A DNA stretch of 64,000 nt. Source: Streptomyces sp. NRRL B-3428. GTDB taxonomy: Bacteria; Actinomycetota; Actinomycetes; Streptomycetales; Streptomycetaceae. The notes beneath the pieces are model-generated. The model saw only the letters and a list, made by a program, of their open reading frames with translations, ran no database searches and had not been told where the DNA came from. Location of the stretch: positions 186,001 to 250,000 of the forward strand of contig JOGW01000018.1 of NCBI GenBank assembly GCA_000721375.1, written 5' to 3'. This document shows, piece after piece, positions 16,727-26,822 of the stretch. A program made the position numbers and the translations under genes. Position 1 is the first letter of the stretch; each line of letters starts with the position of its first letter.

Positions 16727-18073
16727 GTGAACACTCAAAGGAGAGTGAGCGCGCTGGGCGTCGCGCTCATGCTCGGCGGCGCGGGAATCCTGCTGACCGC
16801 GGCGCCTGCGCAGGCGGCCGAGGCCACATGGAAGACGAAGTGCACGCCGAGCATGGGCTCGGACCCGATCGAGGGCACCACGATCGCCGACATCACCGCG
16901 CCGGCCACGGCGAAGGTGGGCGACGAGATCGAGGTGGTCTGGAAGTTCACCCAGGCCGCGTCGAAGAACCCCGACATCGTCGATCTGCCCAAGGACTCGC
17001 TGCTGCCCACCGGCACCGTCAAGGCGGCGGGTGCGCAGACGGCGGACGTCAAGCTCGAAGGGCCGCGCACCAACCCGGCGATCCCCAAGGGCGGCGCCAT
17101 GACGCTGTCCCAGATGAAGGGGAAGCTGAAGCTCACGGCGCCGGGTGACCTCACCCTGACCCCGGACGAGTACAACATCAACGCCAAGGTCATGGGCTTC
17201 GACGTGAACACCAAGTGTGTTCCGCTGGAGAAGGTCCCGACCGCGGTGACCATCAAGGTCACGGGTGAGGGGGCGCCCACCACGGGTGGCACCACCACCA
17301 CGGGCGGTACGACGACGACCGGCGGGACCACCAGCGGCGGAACCACCGCGGGGGGAACGACCTCCGGCGGTACGACGGCCGGTGGCACCACGAGCGGCGG
17401 TACGGCCTCCGGCGGTGACGCGGGCGGCAGCGGTGGTCAGACCGACTTCCCGGGCAAGGAAGTCGCCACCACGTTCCAGTGCAGTGCTCCCGGTCCGAGC
17501 GAGCCGCTGAACGGCAAGGCGACGATCAGCGCCAAGAAGAGCGGCGACAGTTACGACCTCACGGTCAAGCTGGGCGAGGGCGTCATGAACTCGCCCGCGG
17601 ATCTGCCGGCCGGTGCGATGAAGGCGTCGATGCAGCTCAAGGTGAGCGGCGACGACAACGGCTCGGTCAAGGTGGTGGGCAAGGCCAACCCGGCGCCGAT
17701 CAAGAGCGGTCAGCCGGTGAACCTCGAGCCCATGACCGGCAAGTACAAGCCCGGTGCCAAGGGCAAGGCGAACCTCAGCCCCGGTGACATGACGATCGAC
17801 GTCTCGCTCGGCGGCACGGCGATCCCGCCCATCAAGTGCAAGGCGACCAAGACGGCCGTCTCGCTCACGCTGGAGACCGAGGACGCGGGTGGCGTCGCCG
17901 GTGGCGGCGACGACGGCGGCTCCACGGCCACGGCCGGCGCGGACGGCGGCAACCTCGCCGAGACGGGCGCCGAGTCCGACGGCGCCCTGCGGGCGCTCGG
18001 CCTGGTGGCTGGCACGGTGATCCTGCTGGGCGGCGCGGTCTTCACGTTCATGCCGCGGCGGCGTACGCAGTAG
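16727..18073 (+). CDS. Two-domain LAETG sortase-anchored surface protein with Gly/Thr stalk
   Basis: A 448-residue exported protein with a signal peptide (cleavage near 30, QAAEA). It has an N-terminal beta domain, a Gly-Thr-rich linker of repeated TTGG/TSGG/TAGG units (about 182-235), and a second beta domain homologous to the LPQTG protein upstream. LAETG at 410-414, a hydrophobic helix and an RRRTQ end complete the anchor. LAxTG is the signal preferred by class E sortases of Streptomyces (known from the chaplin anchoring system). The GTG at 16727 has GGAAGGG upstream; longer in-frame starts are rejected because they lack a signal peptide. A strong terminator follows. Confidence 0.82.
   Translation: MNTQRRVSALGVALMLGGAGILLTAAPAQAAEATWKTKCTPSMGSDPIEGTTIADITAPATAKVGDEIEVVWKFTQAASKNPDIVDLPKDSLLPTGTVKAAGAQTADVKLEGPRTNPAIPKGGAMTLSQMKGKLKLTAPGDLTLTPDEYNINAKVMGFDVNTKCVPLEKVPTAVTIKVTGEGAPTTGGTTTTGGTTTTGGTTSGGTTAGGTTSGGTTAGGTTSGGTASGGDAGGSGGQTDFPGKEVATTFQCSAPGPSEPLNGKATISAKKSGDSYDLTVKLGEGVMNSPADLPAGAMKASMQLKVSGDDNGSVKVVGKANPAPIKSGQPVNLEPMTGKYKPGAKGKANLSPGDMTIDVSLGGTAIPPIKCKATKTAVSLTLETEDAGGVAGGGDDGGSTATAGADGGNLAETGAESDGALRALGLVAGTVILLGGAVFTFMPRRRTQ
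17268..17424 (+). repeat. Gly/Thr-coding repeats in the LAETG protein
   Basis: Units of the type ACC ACC/AGC GGC GGN are repeated about 14 times and encode the TTGG/TSGG/TAGG stalk. The third positions vary, so selection has kept the amino acids rather than the DNA. Confidence 0.75.
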
Positions 18074-18083
18074 TTGTTGTCAC

Positions 18084-18122
18084 GGTGCCGGGTGCTCCTC
18101 ACAGCGAGGGGTGCCCGGCACC
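18084..18122. terminator. Strong terminator between convergent genes
   Basis: A 17-bp stem with three G-U pairs (arms 18084-18100 and 18106-18122) and a 5-nt loop ends the surface-protein cluster. It also lies just beyond the stop of the convergent hydrolase. Confidence 0.75.
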
Positions 18123-18143
18123 TTCATGCCGGCGCAGGCGGGG

Positions 18144-18989
18144 TCAACCCCCGTGCTCCCGCAGCCACTTCACCACCGCACCCCGCACCGCACGCGACGA
18201 CAACAGGGCCGCCCCGTGCGCAGAGCCCCGCTCCGTACGGACGGTGACGTCCTCAAGTCCCGCGCCCCGCGCTGCCGATGACAGATCCCGGGAGTGCGCG
18301 GGCGGCACGAAGTCCGAGGCCGAGTGCACCAGGAACAGCGGGGCGTCGTCGGAGCCCGACACGTACGAAGACGTGGACATCGAGAGCCACTGCTCGGGGC
18401 ACGCGGACGGCGCACACCCCGCAAGCCGCCGAGCCTCTCCGCGCAGGCGCCGCTGCCGGTCGGACGCCGAGGAACGCCCCCCGTCCCGCCACGCCCGCAG
18501 CGGCGAGGCGACGGGCGACAGCGCCACCACCCCACGTACCCGCCAAGCCCCTGCCCCGTACCCGCCCGCGACGGTCGCGATCTGCCCGCCGGCGGAGGAG
18601 CCGAGGAGCAGCGGCCGCGACCCCGTATGACGCGCGACCCACTCCACCGCGGACAGGGCGTCCACCCGCTGCGCCGGCCAGAGCGCATCCGAGTTGAGCC
18701 GGTAGTCCGCGTCGTACACCCGGAAGCCCTGCCCGGCGAACCAGCGCGCCCACCGGCTCCAGTCCGGGTCATCGGCCCAGTAGCCGCCGTGCAGGATCAC
18801 CAGGGGCGGGCCGTGGTCCCCGTACACCGTGATCGTCTGCCGTGCGTGCGAGCCGTACGCATACGTGCGTACGACCGGATCGGAGACGGCGACCGGAGCC
18901 ATCGAGGAGGACAGCAGTCCCGCGGAGGCGAGCAGCGCGAGCAGACCGCCGCGCAGGGAGGGGCGCAAGGAGAGGCGCATGTCCCGCAT
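18144..18989 (-). CDS. Secreted alpha/beta hydrolase
   Basis: About 281 residues. A signal peptide (LRGGLLALLASAGLLSSS) precedes an alpha/beta-hydrolase fold: VILHGGYWADD near residue 65 is the HGG oxyanion motif of the BD-FAE/hormone-sensitive-lipase-like branch, and LLLGSSAGGQIA near 125 is the nucleophile elbow with catalytic serine. Asp in FLVHSASDFV and His in GSAHG complete a triad. Such proteins cleave small esters or amides outside the cell. Two ATG codons (18989, 18980) are possible and neither has a clear Shine-Dalgarno site. Start is therefore uncertain by three residues. Confidence 0.78.
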   Translation of the reverse strand: MRDMRLSLRPSLRGGLLALLASAGLLSSSMAPVAVSDPVVRTYAYGSHARQTITVYGDHGPPLVILHGGYWADDPDWSRWARWFAGQGFRVYDADYRLNSDALWPAQRVDALSAVEWVARHTGSRPLLLGSSAGGQIATVAGGYGAGAWRVRGVVALSPVASPLRAWRDGGRSSASDRQRRLRGEARRLAGCAPSACPEQWLSMSTSSYVSGSDDAPLFLVHSASDFVPPAHSRDLSSAARGAGLEDVTVRTERGSAHGAALLSSRAVRGAVVKWLREHGG

Positions 18990-19029
18990 CGTCCACGCGC
19001 CGCGCCCATGACGCACCGGAGAAACACGA

Positions 19030-19061
19030 AGGGCCACCGCACCGAGTGGTGCGATGGCCCT
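19030..19061. terminator. Terminator of the POT transporter gene
   Basis: Arms 19030-19043 and 19048-19061 pair with one mismatch around a GAGT loop. On the minus strand the stem is followed by TTCGTGTTTC, so it fits the end of the transporter transcript. Confidence 0.75.
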
Positions 19062-19104
19062 GCGTTCGAGTAGCGCGTACGAGACGCTCAGCTCAGGAGC
19101 TGAC

Positions 19105-20619
19105 TCAGTGGACGTCGCCCATGAGCGACTTGACCTTCTTGCGCGACATGTAGATCGCGAAGCCGGCCAGCACCGCGGCGGCGGCCTCCAGGGCGACGAC
19201 GCCCTGACCGTTGAGGTCCACACCGGCGATGGCGAGCATGCCGGTCACGGAGTCACCGGCGGTGACCGCGAGGAAGAAGACACCCATCATCTGGGAGGCG
19301 TACTTCGCGGGCGCCATCTTGGTGGTCAGGGACAGACCCACCGGGGACAGGCACAGCTCACCGAAGGTGTGCATCAGGAAGATCAGCACCAGCCACCACA
19401 TGGTGACCTTGCCGTCGCCCGCCATGCCCATGGGGATCAGGAAGACGAAGAACGAGGCGCCGATGAACAGCAGACCGATCGAGAACTTCACGACGGTGTT
19501 CGGCTCGCGGTTGCGCTTGGCGAGCGCCAGCCACATCGCGGCGAAGATCGGCGCGAAGATCATGACGAACAGCGGGTTCAGGGACTGGAACAGCGTGTTG
19601 GGCATCTCCCAGCCGAACAGCGAGCGCTCGGTGGAGTTGCTGCCGAACAGCGACAGCGTCGACGCACCCTGGTCGTAGATCATCCAGAACACGGCCGCGG
19701 CCACGAAGAACCAGATGAACGCGGTCATCTTGGTCTGCTCTTCGCCGGTCAGGTCCTTGTCGCGCTTGATGCGGGCGATCACGGCGATCGGAACGATCAG
19801 ACCGATGACGGTGATCGGGAGCAGCGCCCAGTTGAGGGTCAGGTCCCAGATGCCGGTGATGCCGACGAGCAGGTAGAACACGGCGACGACGGCGATGGAG
19901 GCCAGCGTCTTCGTGATGACGGCGCGCTTCTCGGGGGCCGTCAGCGGGTTCGGGACCTTGTTGGACTCGGCCGACAGGTGGCGCGAGCCGATCATGAACT
20001 GGATGGCGCCGAGCGCCATACCGACGGCCGCGAGACCGAAGCCCAGGTGCCAGTTGACCTTCTCGCCGAGGATGCCGATCGCGAACGGAGCGGCGAAGGC
20101 ACCGAGGTTGATGCCCATGTAGAAGATCGTGAAGCCGGCGTCGCGACGCGGGTCCTTCGGGTCGGCGTACAGCTGGCCGACCATCGTGGAGATGTTGGCC
20201 TTGAGCAGACCGGAGCCGACCGCGACGAGCGCGAGACCGACGAAGAACATGCCCTGCGAAGGCAGCGCCAGGCAGACGTGACCGGCGACGATCACGACGC
20301 TGGCGATGGCCACCGTCTTGCGGGCGCCCCAGACACGGTCACCGAACCAGCCGCCGGGGAGCGTGAAGAGGTACACGACCGACACGTAGACCGAGTAGAT
20401 CGCCGTCGCCGCGGCCGCCGTGTAGGCGAGGCCGCCGCCCTGGGAGCCGGTCGCGGCGTCTGCGCCACCGGAGACCAAGTAGAGCACCAGAAGTGCGCGC
20501 ATGCCGTAGTAGGAGAAGCGCTCCCACATCTCGGTCATGAAAAGTGTGGCCAGGCCGCGGGGGTGGCCGAAGAAGGTCTTCTCGCCGATGGCGGAAGGCT
20601 TCGTCAGGCTGGACGCCAT
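19105..20619 (-). CDS. Proton-dependent oligopeptide transporter (POT/PTR2 family)
   Basis: A 504-residue inner-membrane symporter for di- and tripeptides. The family signature MTEMWERFSYYGMRALL (ExxERFxYY, proton-coupling) sits in helix 1 near residue 30, and GGWFGDRVWGARK and FYMGINLGAFAAP are the two PTR2 signatures. About 13-14 hydrophobic segments are visible, as in bacterial DtpT-like proteins. ATG at 20619 with AAGGA 7 nt upstream; longer readings on this strand are rejected because the extra N-terminus lacks transporter features. The leader to the divergent response regulator is about 500 bp with two hairpins. Single-gene unit with its own terminator. Confidence 0.95.
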   Translation of the reverse strand: MASSLTKPSAIGEKTFFGHPRGLATLFMTEMWERFSYYGMRALLVLYLVSGGADAATGSQGGGLAYTAAAATAIYSVYVSVVYLFTLPGGWFGDRVWGARKTVAIASVVIVAGHVCLALPSQGMFFVGLALVAVGSGLLKANISTMVGQLYADPKDPRRDAGFTIFYMGINLGAFAAPFAIGILGEKVNWHLGFGLAAVGMALGAIQFMIGSRHLSAESNKVPNPLTAPEKRAVITKTLASIAVVAVFYLLVGITGIWDLTLNWALLPITVIGLIVPIAVIARIKRDKDLTGEEQTKMTAFIWFFVAAAVFWMIYDQGASTLSLFGSNSTERSLFGWEMPNTLFQSLNPLFVMIFAPIFAAMWLALAKRNREPNTVVKFSIGLLFIGASFFVFLIPMGMAGDGKVTMWWLVLIFLMHTFGELCLSPVGLSLTTKMAPAKYASQMMGVFFLAVTAGDSVTGMLAIAGVDLNGQGVVALEAAAAVLAGFAIYMSRKKVKSLMGDVH

Positions 20620-21121
20620 GGTCGTTCCTTGCTCGTGCGGGACGCGCTTCATGAGCGTGATGCGCGCCCGGTGGGGGGTGGCCGGCACCGGCACACCACA
20701 GCTCACCCCCACGCCCGAGGGGGCCTCGTTCCTTGCGGTAACGAAGAAGAGAGCTGAGCGCTCCGGGATCCACGCCCCTGCGCTTCGTCGCGCAAGGGGC
20801 CCGGCCCATAGGTCAATCACTAAAGGCTGCGGTGCAGCCTCATCCCGCATAAGAGACTTTCGGCTGATTCAGGGGGCCGAAAGTCCCATCTGGGGTTATA
20901 GGCGTTCGGCCACCATAAGGAGATTAAGGGCGCGTATGGAAGGATTTGAGAGCTGGATCACAAGCGCTGATGGAACCGAACCGGCAATTCGAAGGCAACT
21001 TACGAGAAACGCCACCAGTCTCGCAGGTCCCACAGCATTCGGAACCATCGCCTCCGCCGAGCTGAGGGAGGCATGCGGGATGCCCGTATCCCTGCAGCCC
21101 CAGCCGACTACCATCAGGGCC
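20620..21121. other. 502-bp divergent intergenic region with two hairpins
   Basis: Two inverted repeats stand out: AGGCTGC/GCAGCCT (20824-20830, 20834-20840) and the perfect 10-bp stem GACTTTCGGC/GCCGAAAGTC (20855-20864, 20876-20885). An in-frame ATG at 20936 could add 62 residues to the response regulator, but that stretch lacks GC3 bias and is probably untranslated. The remaining part is likely promoter DNA for both genes. Confidence 0.55.
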
Positions 21122-21799
<678 letters not shown>

Positions 21800-21821
21800 C
21801 CAAGGGGCCGATACGGGGGGT

Positions 21822-21841
21822 GCCAGGGGATCCGCCCTGGC
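21822..21841 (+). terminator. Hairpin between response regulator and kinase genes
   Basis: GCCAGGG (21822-21828) pairs with CCCTGGC (21835-21841). With no T-tract it is more likely an attenuator or mRNA-stability element, lowering kinase expression relative to the regulator. Confidence 0.35.
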
Positions 21842-21891
21842 GCCGGGGGTATCCGCCCCTGTGAACCCCCTCGTACCGAAAGGTCCACGTC

Positions 21892-23160
21892 TTGCGCCGC
21901 CGACTCATCAACTCGACCCTCGCCGTCGTGCTCGTGGTGATCGCCGTCTTCGGGGTCTCCCTCGTCATCGTGGAGACCCGGACGATCACCACGAGTGCCC
22001 AGGAGCGCGTGGACTCCGAGGCGGTGCGGCTCGCCTCGATCGTGGACTCGCGTCTGCTCGGCCATGAGGAGATCACCGCCAAGGTCCTCGGCGACCAGGT
22101 GGACAGCGAACGGTTCGCCCTGATCGAGATCCCCGGCCGCGACCCCATCGAGATCGGCGAGCGCCCGGCCGGCGACGTCATCCAGGCCACGGAGAGGGGC
22201 GAACAGGGCGAGACCGTCACGGTCCAGGAGCCCCGCTCCTCCGTGACCAACGAGGTCTGGCGCACCCTCCTCATGATCGGCGCCGTCGCGACCCTCGCCG
22301 TGATCGCCGCGGTCCTGCTCGCCGTACGCCAGGCCAACCGTCTCGCCTCCCCGCTCACCGACCTCGCCGAGACCGCCGAACGCCTCGGCTCCGGCGACCC
22401 GCGCCCACGCCACAAGAGGTACGGCGTCCCGGAGCTCGACCGCGTCGCCGACGTACTGGACTCCTCCGCCGAGCGCATCGCCCGCATGCTGACCGCCGAG
22501 CGCCGTCTCGCGGCCGACGCCTCGCACCAGCTCCGTACGCCCCTGACCGCACTCTCCATGCGCCTTGAGGAGATCACCGTCACGGACGACCCGGACACGG
22601 TGAAGGAGGAGGCCACCATCGCGCTCGCCCAGGTGGAGCGCCTCACCGACGTCGTGGAGCGGCTGCTCACCAACTCCCGCGATCCGCGTACCGGTTCGGC
22701 CGTCGCCTTCGACCTCGACGAGGTGGTCAAGCAGCAGCTGGAGGAGTGGCGCCCCGCCTACCGCAGCGCGGGCCGCGCCATCGTGCACTCCGGGAAGCAG
22801 AACCTGCAGGCCGTCGGCACCCCGGGCGCGGTCGCCCAGGTGCTCGCGGCCCTGATCGAGAACTCCCTGATGCACGGCGGCGGAACGGTCGCCCTGCGCA
22901 CCCGCGTCGCCGCGAACCAGGCGGTCATCGAGGTCACCGACGAGGGCCCCGGAGTCACCTCCGAGCTCGGTACGCGGATCTTCGAGCGCGCCATCAGCGG
23001 CCGCAACTCCACCGGCATCGGACTCGCGGTGGCCCGCGACCTGGCGGAGGCGGACGGCGGACGTCTGGAGATGCTGCAGGCCCAGCCGCCGGTCTTCGGG
23101 CTCTTCCTGTCGCGCACGCCCCCCGGGCCGGAGGTCGAGGAGCAGCGCACCGTCAGGTGA
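21892..23160 (+). CDS. Sensor histidine kinase
   Basis: A 422-residue membrane kinase. TM1 is residues 7-27, an extracellular loop of about 95 residues follows, TM2 is 124-145, then HAMP (146-198). The HisKA domain has phosphoacceptor H212 in ADASHQLRTPLT. The HATPase domain has N box LIENSLMHGG, DEGPG and STGIGLAVA. It uses a TTG start with AAAGG 8 nt upstream, which should reduce translation relative to the upstream response regulator. The extracytoplasmic domain has no recognisable ligand-binding fold by eye. Confidence 0.92.
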   Translation: MRRRLINSTLAVVLVVIAVFGVSLVIVETRTITTSAQERVDSEAVRLASIVDSRLLGHEEITAKVLGDQVDSERFALIEIPGRDPIEIGERPAGDVIQATERGEQGETVTVQEPRSSVTNEVWRTLLMIGAVATLAVIAAVLLAVRQANRLASPLTDLAETAERLGSGDPRPRHKRYGVPELDRVADVLDSSAERIARMLTAERRLAADASHQLRTPLTALSMRLEEITVTDDPDTVKEEATIALAQVERLTDVVERLLTNSRDPRTGSAVAFDLDEVVKQQLEEWRPAYRSAGRAIVHSGKQNLQAVGTPGAVAQVLAALIENSLMHGGGTVALRTRVAANQAVIEVTDEGPGVTSELGTRIFERAISGRNSTGIGLAVARDLAEADGGRLEMLQAQPPVFGLFLSRTPPGPEVEEQRTVR

Positions 23161-23189
23161 GCGCCGCCCTCAAGCGGCTCTCAGCCGGC

Positions 23190-23690
23190 TCAGCGCCGGG
23201 CGCGCTCGGGCGCGGGGTCGTCCAGGAACGATTCCGCGCTGGCCACGGCCTCACGGGCGGGCAGGGTCTTGAACACCCAGGTGCGATACGACCAGAACCG
23301 GAACAGCGTCGCGATCCCGATGCCGACGAACTTGAACACGTTGGACTGCAGCTGGCTGTCCCAGCCGAACCCGTACGTGGCCGCGTACAGCACACCGTTC
23401 TCGATCACGAGCCCGACGATCGAGAAGAGCAGGAAGAGCGTCATCTCCTTGGCGCGGCTGCTCTTGTCCCGGTCGCGGTAGGTGAAGTACCGGAAGCCGA
23501 CGTAGTTGCAGCAGATCGCCACGGCCGTCGCGAGCACCGAGGCACGCACCACCGGGATGTCGGTCGTGTGCCGCAGCAGGTTGAAGACACCGAGGTTGAC
23601 CGCCATGCCGATGCCGCCCACGGCACCGAACTTCGCGATCTCCCGCCAGAGCTGATCCAGTTGTGCGCGCAGTGCGCCACGCTCACTCAT
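23190..23690 (-). CDS. GtrA family membrane protein
   Basis: A 166-residue protein with four hydrophobic helices. KFGAVGGIGMAVNLGVFNLL begins the GtrA-like domain, and NYVGFRYFTYR and FRFWSYRTWVF are the conserved aromatic/basic motifs at the loop ends. GtrA-like proteins are thought to flip or carry lipid-linked sugars in surface polysaccharide synthesis. It is convergent with the kinase gene and divergent from purK. No clear ribosome binding site precedes the ATG. Its presence suits the cell-envelope genes further along. Confidence 0.85.
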   Translation of the reverse strand: MSERGALRAQLDQLWREIAKFGAVGGIGMAVNLGVFNLLRHTTDIPVVRASVLATAVAICCNYVGFRYFTYRDRDKSSRAKEMTLFLLFSIVGLVIENGVLYAATYGFGWDSQLQSNVFKFVGIGIATLFRFWSYRTWVFKTLPAREAVASAESFLDDPAPERARR

Positions 23691-23861
23691 GGTGATCGGT
23701 CAGCCCCGTTCGGTCGTTGTTCCCCCGCATGGTCGGTCGATCCATGCTAACCAGCGCGCAGCGGCTGCGCTGCCGCAGGAGGGTGCCGGGCGCCGAGAGG
23801 CCCCTGAGTCGTGTGAGATGTGACGCAGGACTCGTAGGTCTTCACGTATCCGGGGGCCCCT

Positions 23862-23877
23862 TACCCTGGAGGATGTG
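23862..23877 (+). promoter_or_regulatory. -10 hexamer placing purK start as leaderless
   Basis: TACCCT at 23862-23867 lies 7 nt before the GTG of purK. Transcription would begin at or next to the start codon. The GGAGG between them is too close (2 nt) to serve as a normal ribosome binding site. Confidence 0.35.
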
Positions 23878-25014
23878 ACGTTTCCGGTAGTCGGCATGGT
23901 CGGCGGTGGGCAGCTCGCGCGTATGACGCACGAAGCAGGCATCCCGCTCGGCATCCAGTTCAAGCTCCTCAGTGACACCCCCACGGATTCCGCGGCCCAG
24001 GTCGTCGGCGAAGTCGTCATCGGCGACTACCGCGACCTGGACACGCTGCGTGACTTCGCGCGCGGCTGTGACGTGATCACCTTCGACCACGAGCACGTAC
24101 CGCTCGAGCATCTGCGCGCCCTGGAGGCGGACGGCATCGCCGTACGTCCGGGCCCGGACGCCCTGCGGTACGCGCAGGACAAGGGCGCCATGCGCGAGCG
24201 CCTCACCGCGCTCGGCGCACCCTGCCCGCGCCACCGCATCGTGCGTGACGTGGCGGATGTCGTGGCTTTCGCCGAAGAAGGCGAAGGCTTCCCGGTCATC
24301 CTCAAGACCGTGCGCGGTGGTTACGACGGCAAGGGCGTGTGGTTCGTACGCTCCGAGGCCGAGGCCGCTGACCCCTTCAAGGCCGGCGTCCCGGTGCTCG
24401 CCGAGGAGAAGGTCGATTTCGTACGGGAGTTGGCGGCCGATGTCGTCCGCTCGCCGCACGGCCAGGCGGTCGCGTACCCGGTCGTGGAGTCCCGCCAGGT
24501 CGACGGCGTCTGCGACACGGTGATCGCACCCGCGCCCTCCCTCTCCGAGCAGCTCGCGGGAACCGCACAGGAACTGGCCCTGCGCATCGCCGACGAACTC
24601 GGCGTCGTCGGCCACCTCGCCGTCGAGCTCTTCGAGACGCGCGACGGCCGGATCCTGGTCAACGAGCTTGCGATGCGCCCGCACAACTCCGGTCACTGGA
24701 CGATGGACGGCGCCGTGACCTCCCAGTTCGCCAACCACGTACGTGCCGTGCTGGATCTGCCGCTCGGCGACCCGCGCCCGCGCGCGAAGTGGACCGTGAT
24801 GGCCAACGTCCTCGGCGGCGACTACCCGGACATGTACTCCGCGTATCTGCACTGCATGGCCCGCGACCCGCAGCTCAAGATCCATATGTACGGCAAGGAC
24901 GTGAAGCCCGGCCGCAAGGTCGGTCATGTGAACACCTACGGCGACGACTTGGACGATGTGCTGGAGCGCGCATCGCACGCCGCCGGCTACTTGCGAGGAA
25001 CGATCACCGAATGA
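23875..25014 (+). CDS. purK: 5-(carboxyamino)imidazole ribonucleotide synthase
   Basis: PurK, an ATP-grasp enzyme, converts AIR, bicarbonate and ATP to N5-CAIR in purine synthesis. The 379-residue protein starts with [13 protein letters not shown], has the ATP-grasp segment [16 protein letters not shown] near 145 and [16 protein letters not shown] near 265, both highly conserved in PurK. The GTG at 23875 seems leaderless. Its stop overlaps the purE start by ATGA, so the two steps of N5-CAIR formation and mutation are translationally coupled. Confidence 0.96.
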   Translation: MTFPVVGMVGGGQLARMTHEAGIPLGIQFKLLSDTPTDSAAQVVGEVVIGDYRDLDTLRDFARGCDVITFDHEHVPLEHLRALEADGIAVRPGPDALRYAQDKGAMRERLTALGAPCPRHRIVRDVADVVAFAEEGEGFPVILKTVRGGYDGKGVWFVRSEAEAADPFKAGVPVLAEEKVDFVRELAADVVRSPHGQAVAYPVVESRQVDGVCDTVIAPAPSLSEQLAGTAQELALRIADELGVVGHLAVELFETRDGRILVNELAMRPHNSGHWTMDGAVTSQFANHVRAVLDLPLGDPRPRAKWTVMANVLGGDYPDMYSAYLHCMARDPQLKIHMYGKDVKPGRKVGHVNTYGDDLDDVLERASHAAGYLRGTITE

Positions 25015-25550
25015 GTACCGCACCTGCTCAGGGCCCCGTTGTCGGCATCGTCATGGGGTCCGACTCGGACTGGCCCGTGATGGAGGCGGCCGCGCAGGCG
25101 CTCGCCGAGTTCGAGATCCCCTACGAGGTCGATGTCGTCTCCGCGCACCGGATGCCGCGCGAGATGATCGCGTACGGCGAGGAGGCGGCGGACCGCGGCC
25201 TCAAGGCGATCATCGCGGGCGCCGGGGGAGCGGCCCATCTGCCGGGCATGCTCGCCTCGGTGACCCCGCTGCCGGTGATCGGTGTGCCCGTACCGCTGAA
25301 GTACCTGGACGGCATGGACTCCCTGATGTCCATCGTGCAGATGCCGGCCGGAGTCCCGGTCGCCACGGTCTCGGTGGCGGGTGCGCGCAACGCGGGTCTG
25401 CTCGCGGCGCGCATGCTCGCCGCGCACGACCCCGAACTGCTCGCCCGTATGCGGGAGTTCCAGCAGGAGCTCAACGAGCAGGCCACCGAGAAGGGCCGAC
25501 GCCTGCGGGCCAAGGCCGAGGGCAACGGAGCGTTCGGCTTCGGCAAGTAG
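25011..25550 (+). CDS. purE: N5-CAIR mutase (class I PurE)
   Basis: PurE moves the carboxyl group of N5-CAIR to give CAIR. The 179-residue protein shows [14 protein letters not shown] near residue 11, VVSAHRMP near 43 and [12 protein letters not shown] near 73, the substrate-binding motifs of class I PurE. Partner of the upstream purK by a 4-bp overlap. The C-terminal 20 residues are a basic and polar extension seen in actinobacterial PurE. Confidence 0.97.
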   Translation: MSTAPAQGPVVGIVMGSDSDWPVMEAAAQALAEFEIPYEVDVVSAHRMPREMIAYGEEAADRGLKAIIAGAGGAAHLPGMLASVTPLPVIGVPVPLKYLDGMDSLMSIVQMPAGVPVATVSVAGARNAGLLAARMLAAHDPELLARMREFQQELNEQATEKGRRLRAKAEGNGAFGFGK

Positions 25551-25598
25551 TCCGTTCCTCCTGATGAGAGGGCTGCCCCCAGCGGTTACGTTGGGGGC

Positions 25599-26816
25599 AT
25601 GACTTCCCCTTCTTCGGACGCCGCCTTTTCCGCGTATCTCTCCCAGGCGCTCGACCTGCTCGCCGAACACCCCGTCGTCGACGGTCACAACGATCTGCCC
25701 TGGGCGCTGCGCGAGACCGTGCGCTACGACCTCGCGCAGCGCGACATCGCGGGCGATCTGCGCGGCCGGCTGCACACGGACCTCCCGCGGCTGCGGGCCG
25801 GTGGTGTGGGTGCGCAGTTCTGGTCGGTGTACGTGCGCAGCGACATGGCGGGCGAGGACGCGGTCAGCGCGACCCTCGAACAGATCGACTGCGTCGACCA
25901 GTTGCTGGCCGCGTATCCGAAGGACCTGGTCCGCGCGCTGACCGCGGACGACATGGAGAAGGCCCGCGGCGAAGGCCGTATCGCCTCCCTGAAGGGCGCC
26001 GAGGGCGGCCACTCCATCAACAACTCCCTCGCCACGCTCCGTGCTCTGCACACGCTCGGCGTGCGCTACATGACCCTCACGCACAACGACAACATCGCGT
26101 GGGCGGACTCGGCGACCGACGAGCCGGGCGTCGGCGGGCTCTCGGCCTTCGGCCGCGAGGTGGTCCGCGAGATGAACCGCACCGGCATGCTCGTCGACCT
26201 GTCCCACGTAGCTGCCTCGACGATGCGCGACGCACTCGCCACGACCTCGGCGCCGGTGATCTTCTCGCACTCCTCGTCCCGCGCGGTGTGCGACCACCCG
26301 CGCAACATCCCGGACGACGTCCTGGCGCAGCTCCCCGCGAACGGGGGCGTGGCCATGGCCACCTTCGTGCCGAAGTTCATCCTGCCCGCGGCCGTGGCCT
26401 GGACGCAGGCGGCGGACGAGAACATGCGCGCGCACGGCCGCCACCACCTGGACACCACCCCCGAGGCGATGGAGATCCACCGCGCCTTCGAGGCGGCGAA
26501 CCCGCGGCCGATCGCCACGGTCTCGACCGTCGCCGACCACCTCGACCACATGCGCGAGGTCGCCGGCATCGACCACATCGGCATCGGCGGCGACTACGAC
26601 GGCACGGCCTTCACGCCCTCGGGCCTGGACGACGTGGCCGGCTACCCGAACCTGATCGCCGAGCTGCTGCGCCGCGCCTGGTCGGCGGCCGACCTCGCGA
26701 AGCTGACGTGGTCGAACGCGGTGCGAGTACTGAGGGACGCGGAGTCGGTGGCTCGGGACCTCCAGTCCCGGCGGGGGCCGTCGAACGCGACGCTGGAGTC
26801 CCTGGACGGCAAGTGA
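25599..26816 (+). CDS. Membrane dipeptidase-like metallopeptidase (M19, renal dipeptidase family)
   Basis: A 405-residue cytoplasmic amidohydrolase of peptidase family M19. All metal ligands are present: H30 and D32 ([11 protein letters not shown]), bridging E135 (KGAEGGHSI), H203 (VDLSHVA), H224 (FSHSSSRAV) and a late Asp (GGDYDG). The S. coelicolor counterpart (SCO3058, recalled) is a characterised enzyme acting on dipeptides with a D-residue at the C-terminus, so turnover of cell-wall-type dipeptides is plausible here. TACGTT lies 6 nt before the ATG, compatible with a leaderless mRNA. A paralogue lacking these ligands follows. Confidence 0.93.
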   Translation: MTSPSSDAAFSAYLSQALDLLAEHPVVDGHNDLPWALRETVRYDLAQRDIAGDLRGRLHTDLPRLRAGGVGAQFWSVYVRSDMAGEDAVSATLEQIDCVDQLLAAYPKDLVRALTADDMEKARGEGRIASLKGAEGGHSINNSLATLRALHTLGVRYMTLTHNDNIAWADSATDEPGVGGLSAFGREVVREMNRTGMLVDLSHVAASTMRDALATTSAPVIFSHSSSRAVCDHPRNIPDDVLAQLPANGGVAMATFVPKFILPAAVAWTQAADENMRAHGRHHLDTTPEAMEIHRAFEAANPRPIATVSTVADHLDHMREVAGIDHIGIGGDYDGTAFTPSGLDDVAGYPNLIAELLRRAWSAADLAKLTWSNAVRVLRDAESVARDLQSRRGPSNATLESLDGK

Positions 26817-26822
26817 ACCCTC

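Noticed and set aside
17268..17424. Regular repeats that might suggest a CRISPR array
   Set aside because: They are in frame, code for a Gly/Thr linker and have no unique spacers. No CRISPR or cas genes were seen in the window.
20936..21121. 62-residue N-terminal extension of the response regulator from an in-frame ATG
   Set aside because: The stretch has low GC3, an unusual composition and no relation to receiver domains; the family start MTRVLLAEDD is adequate.
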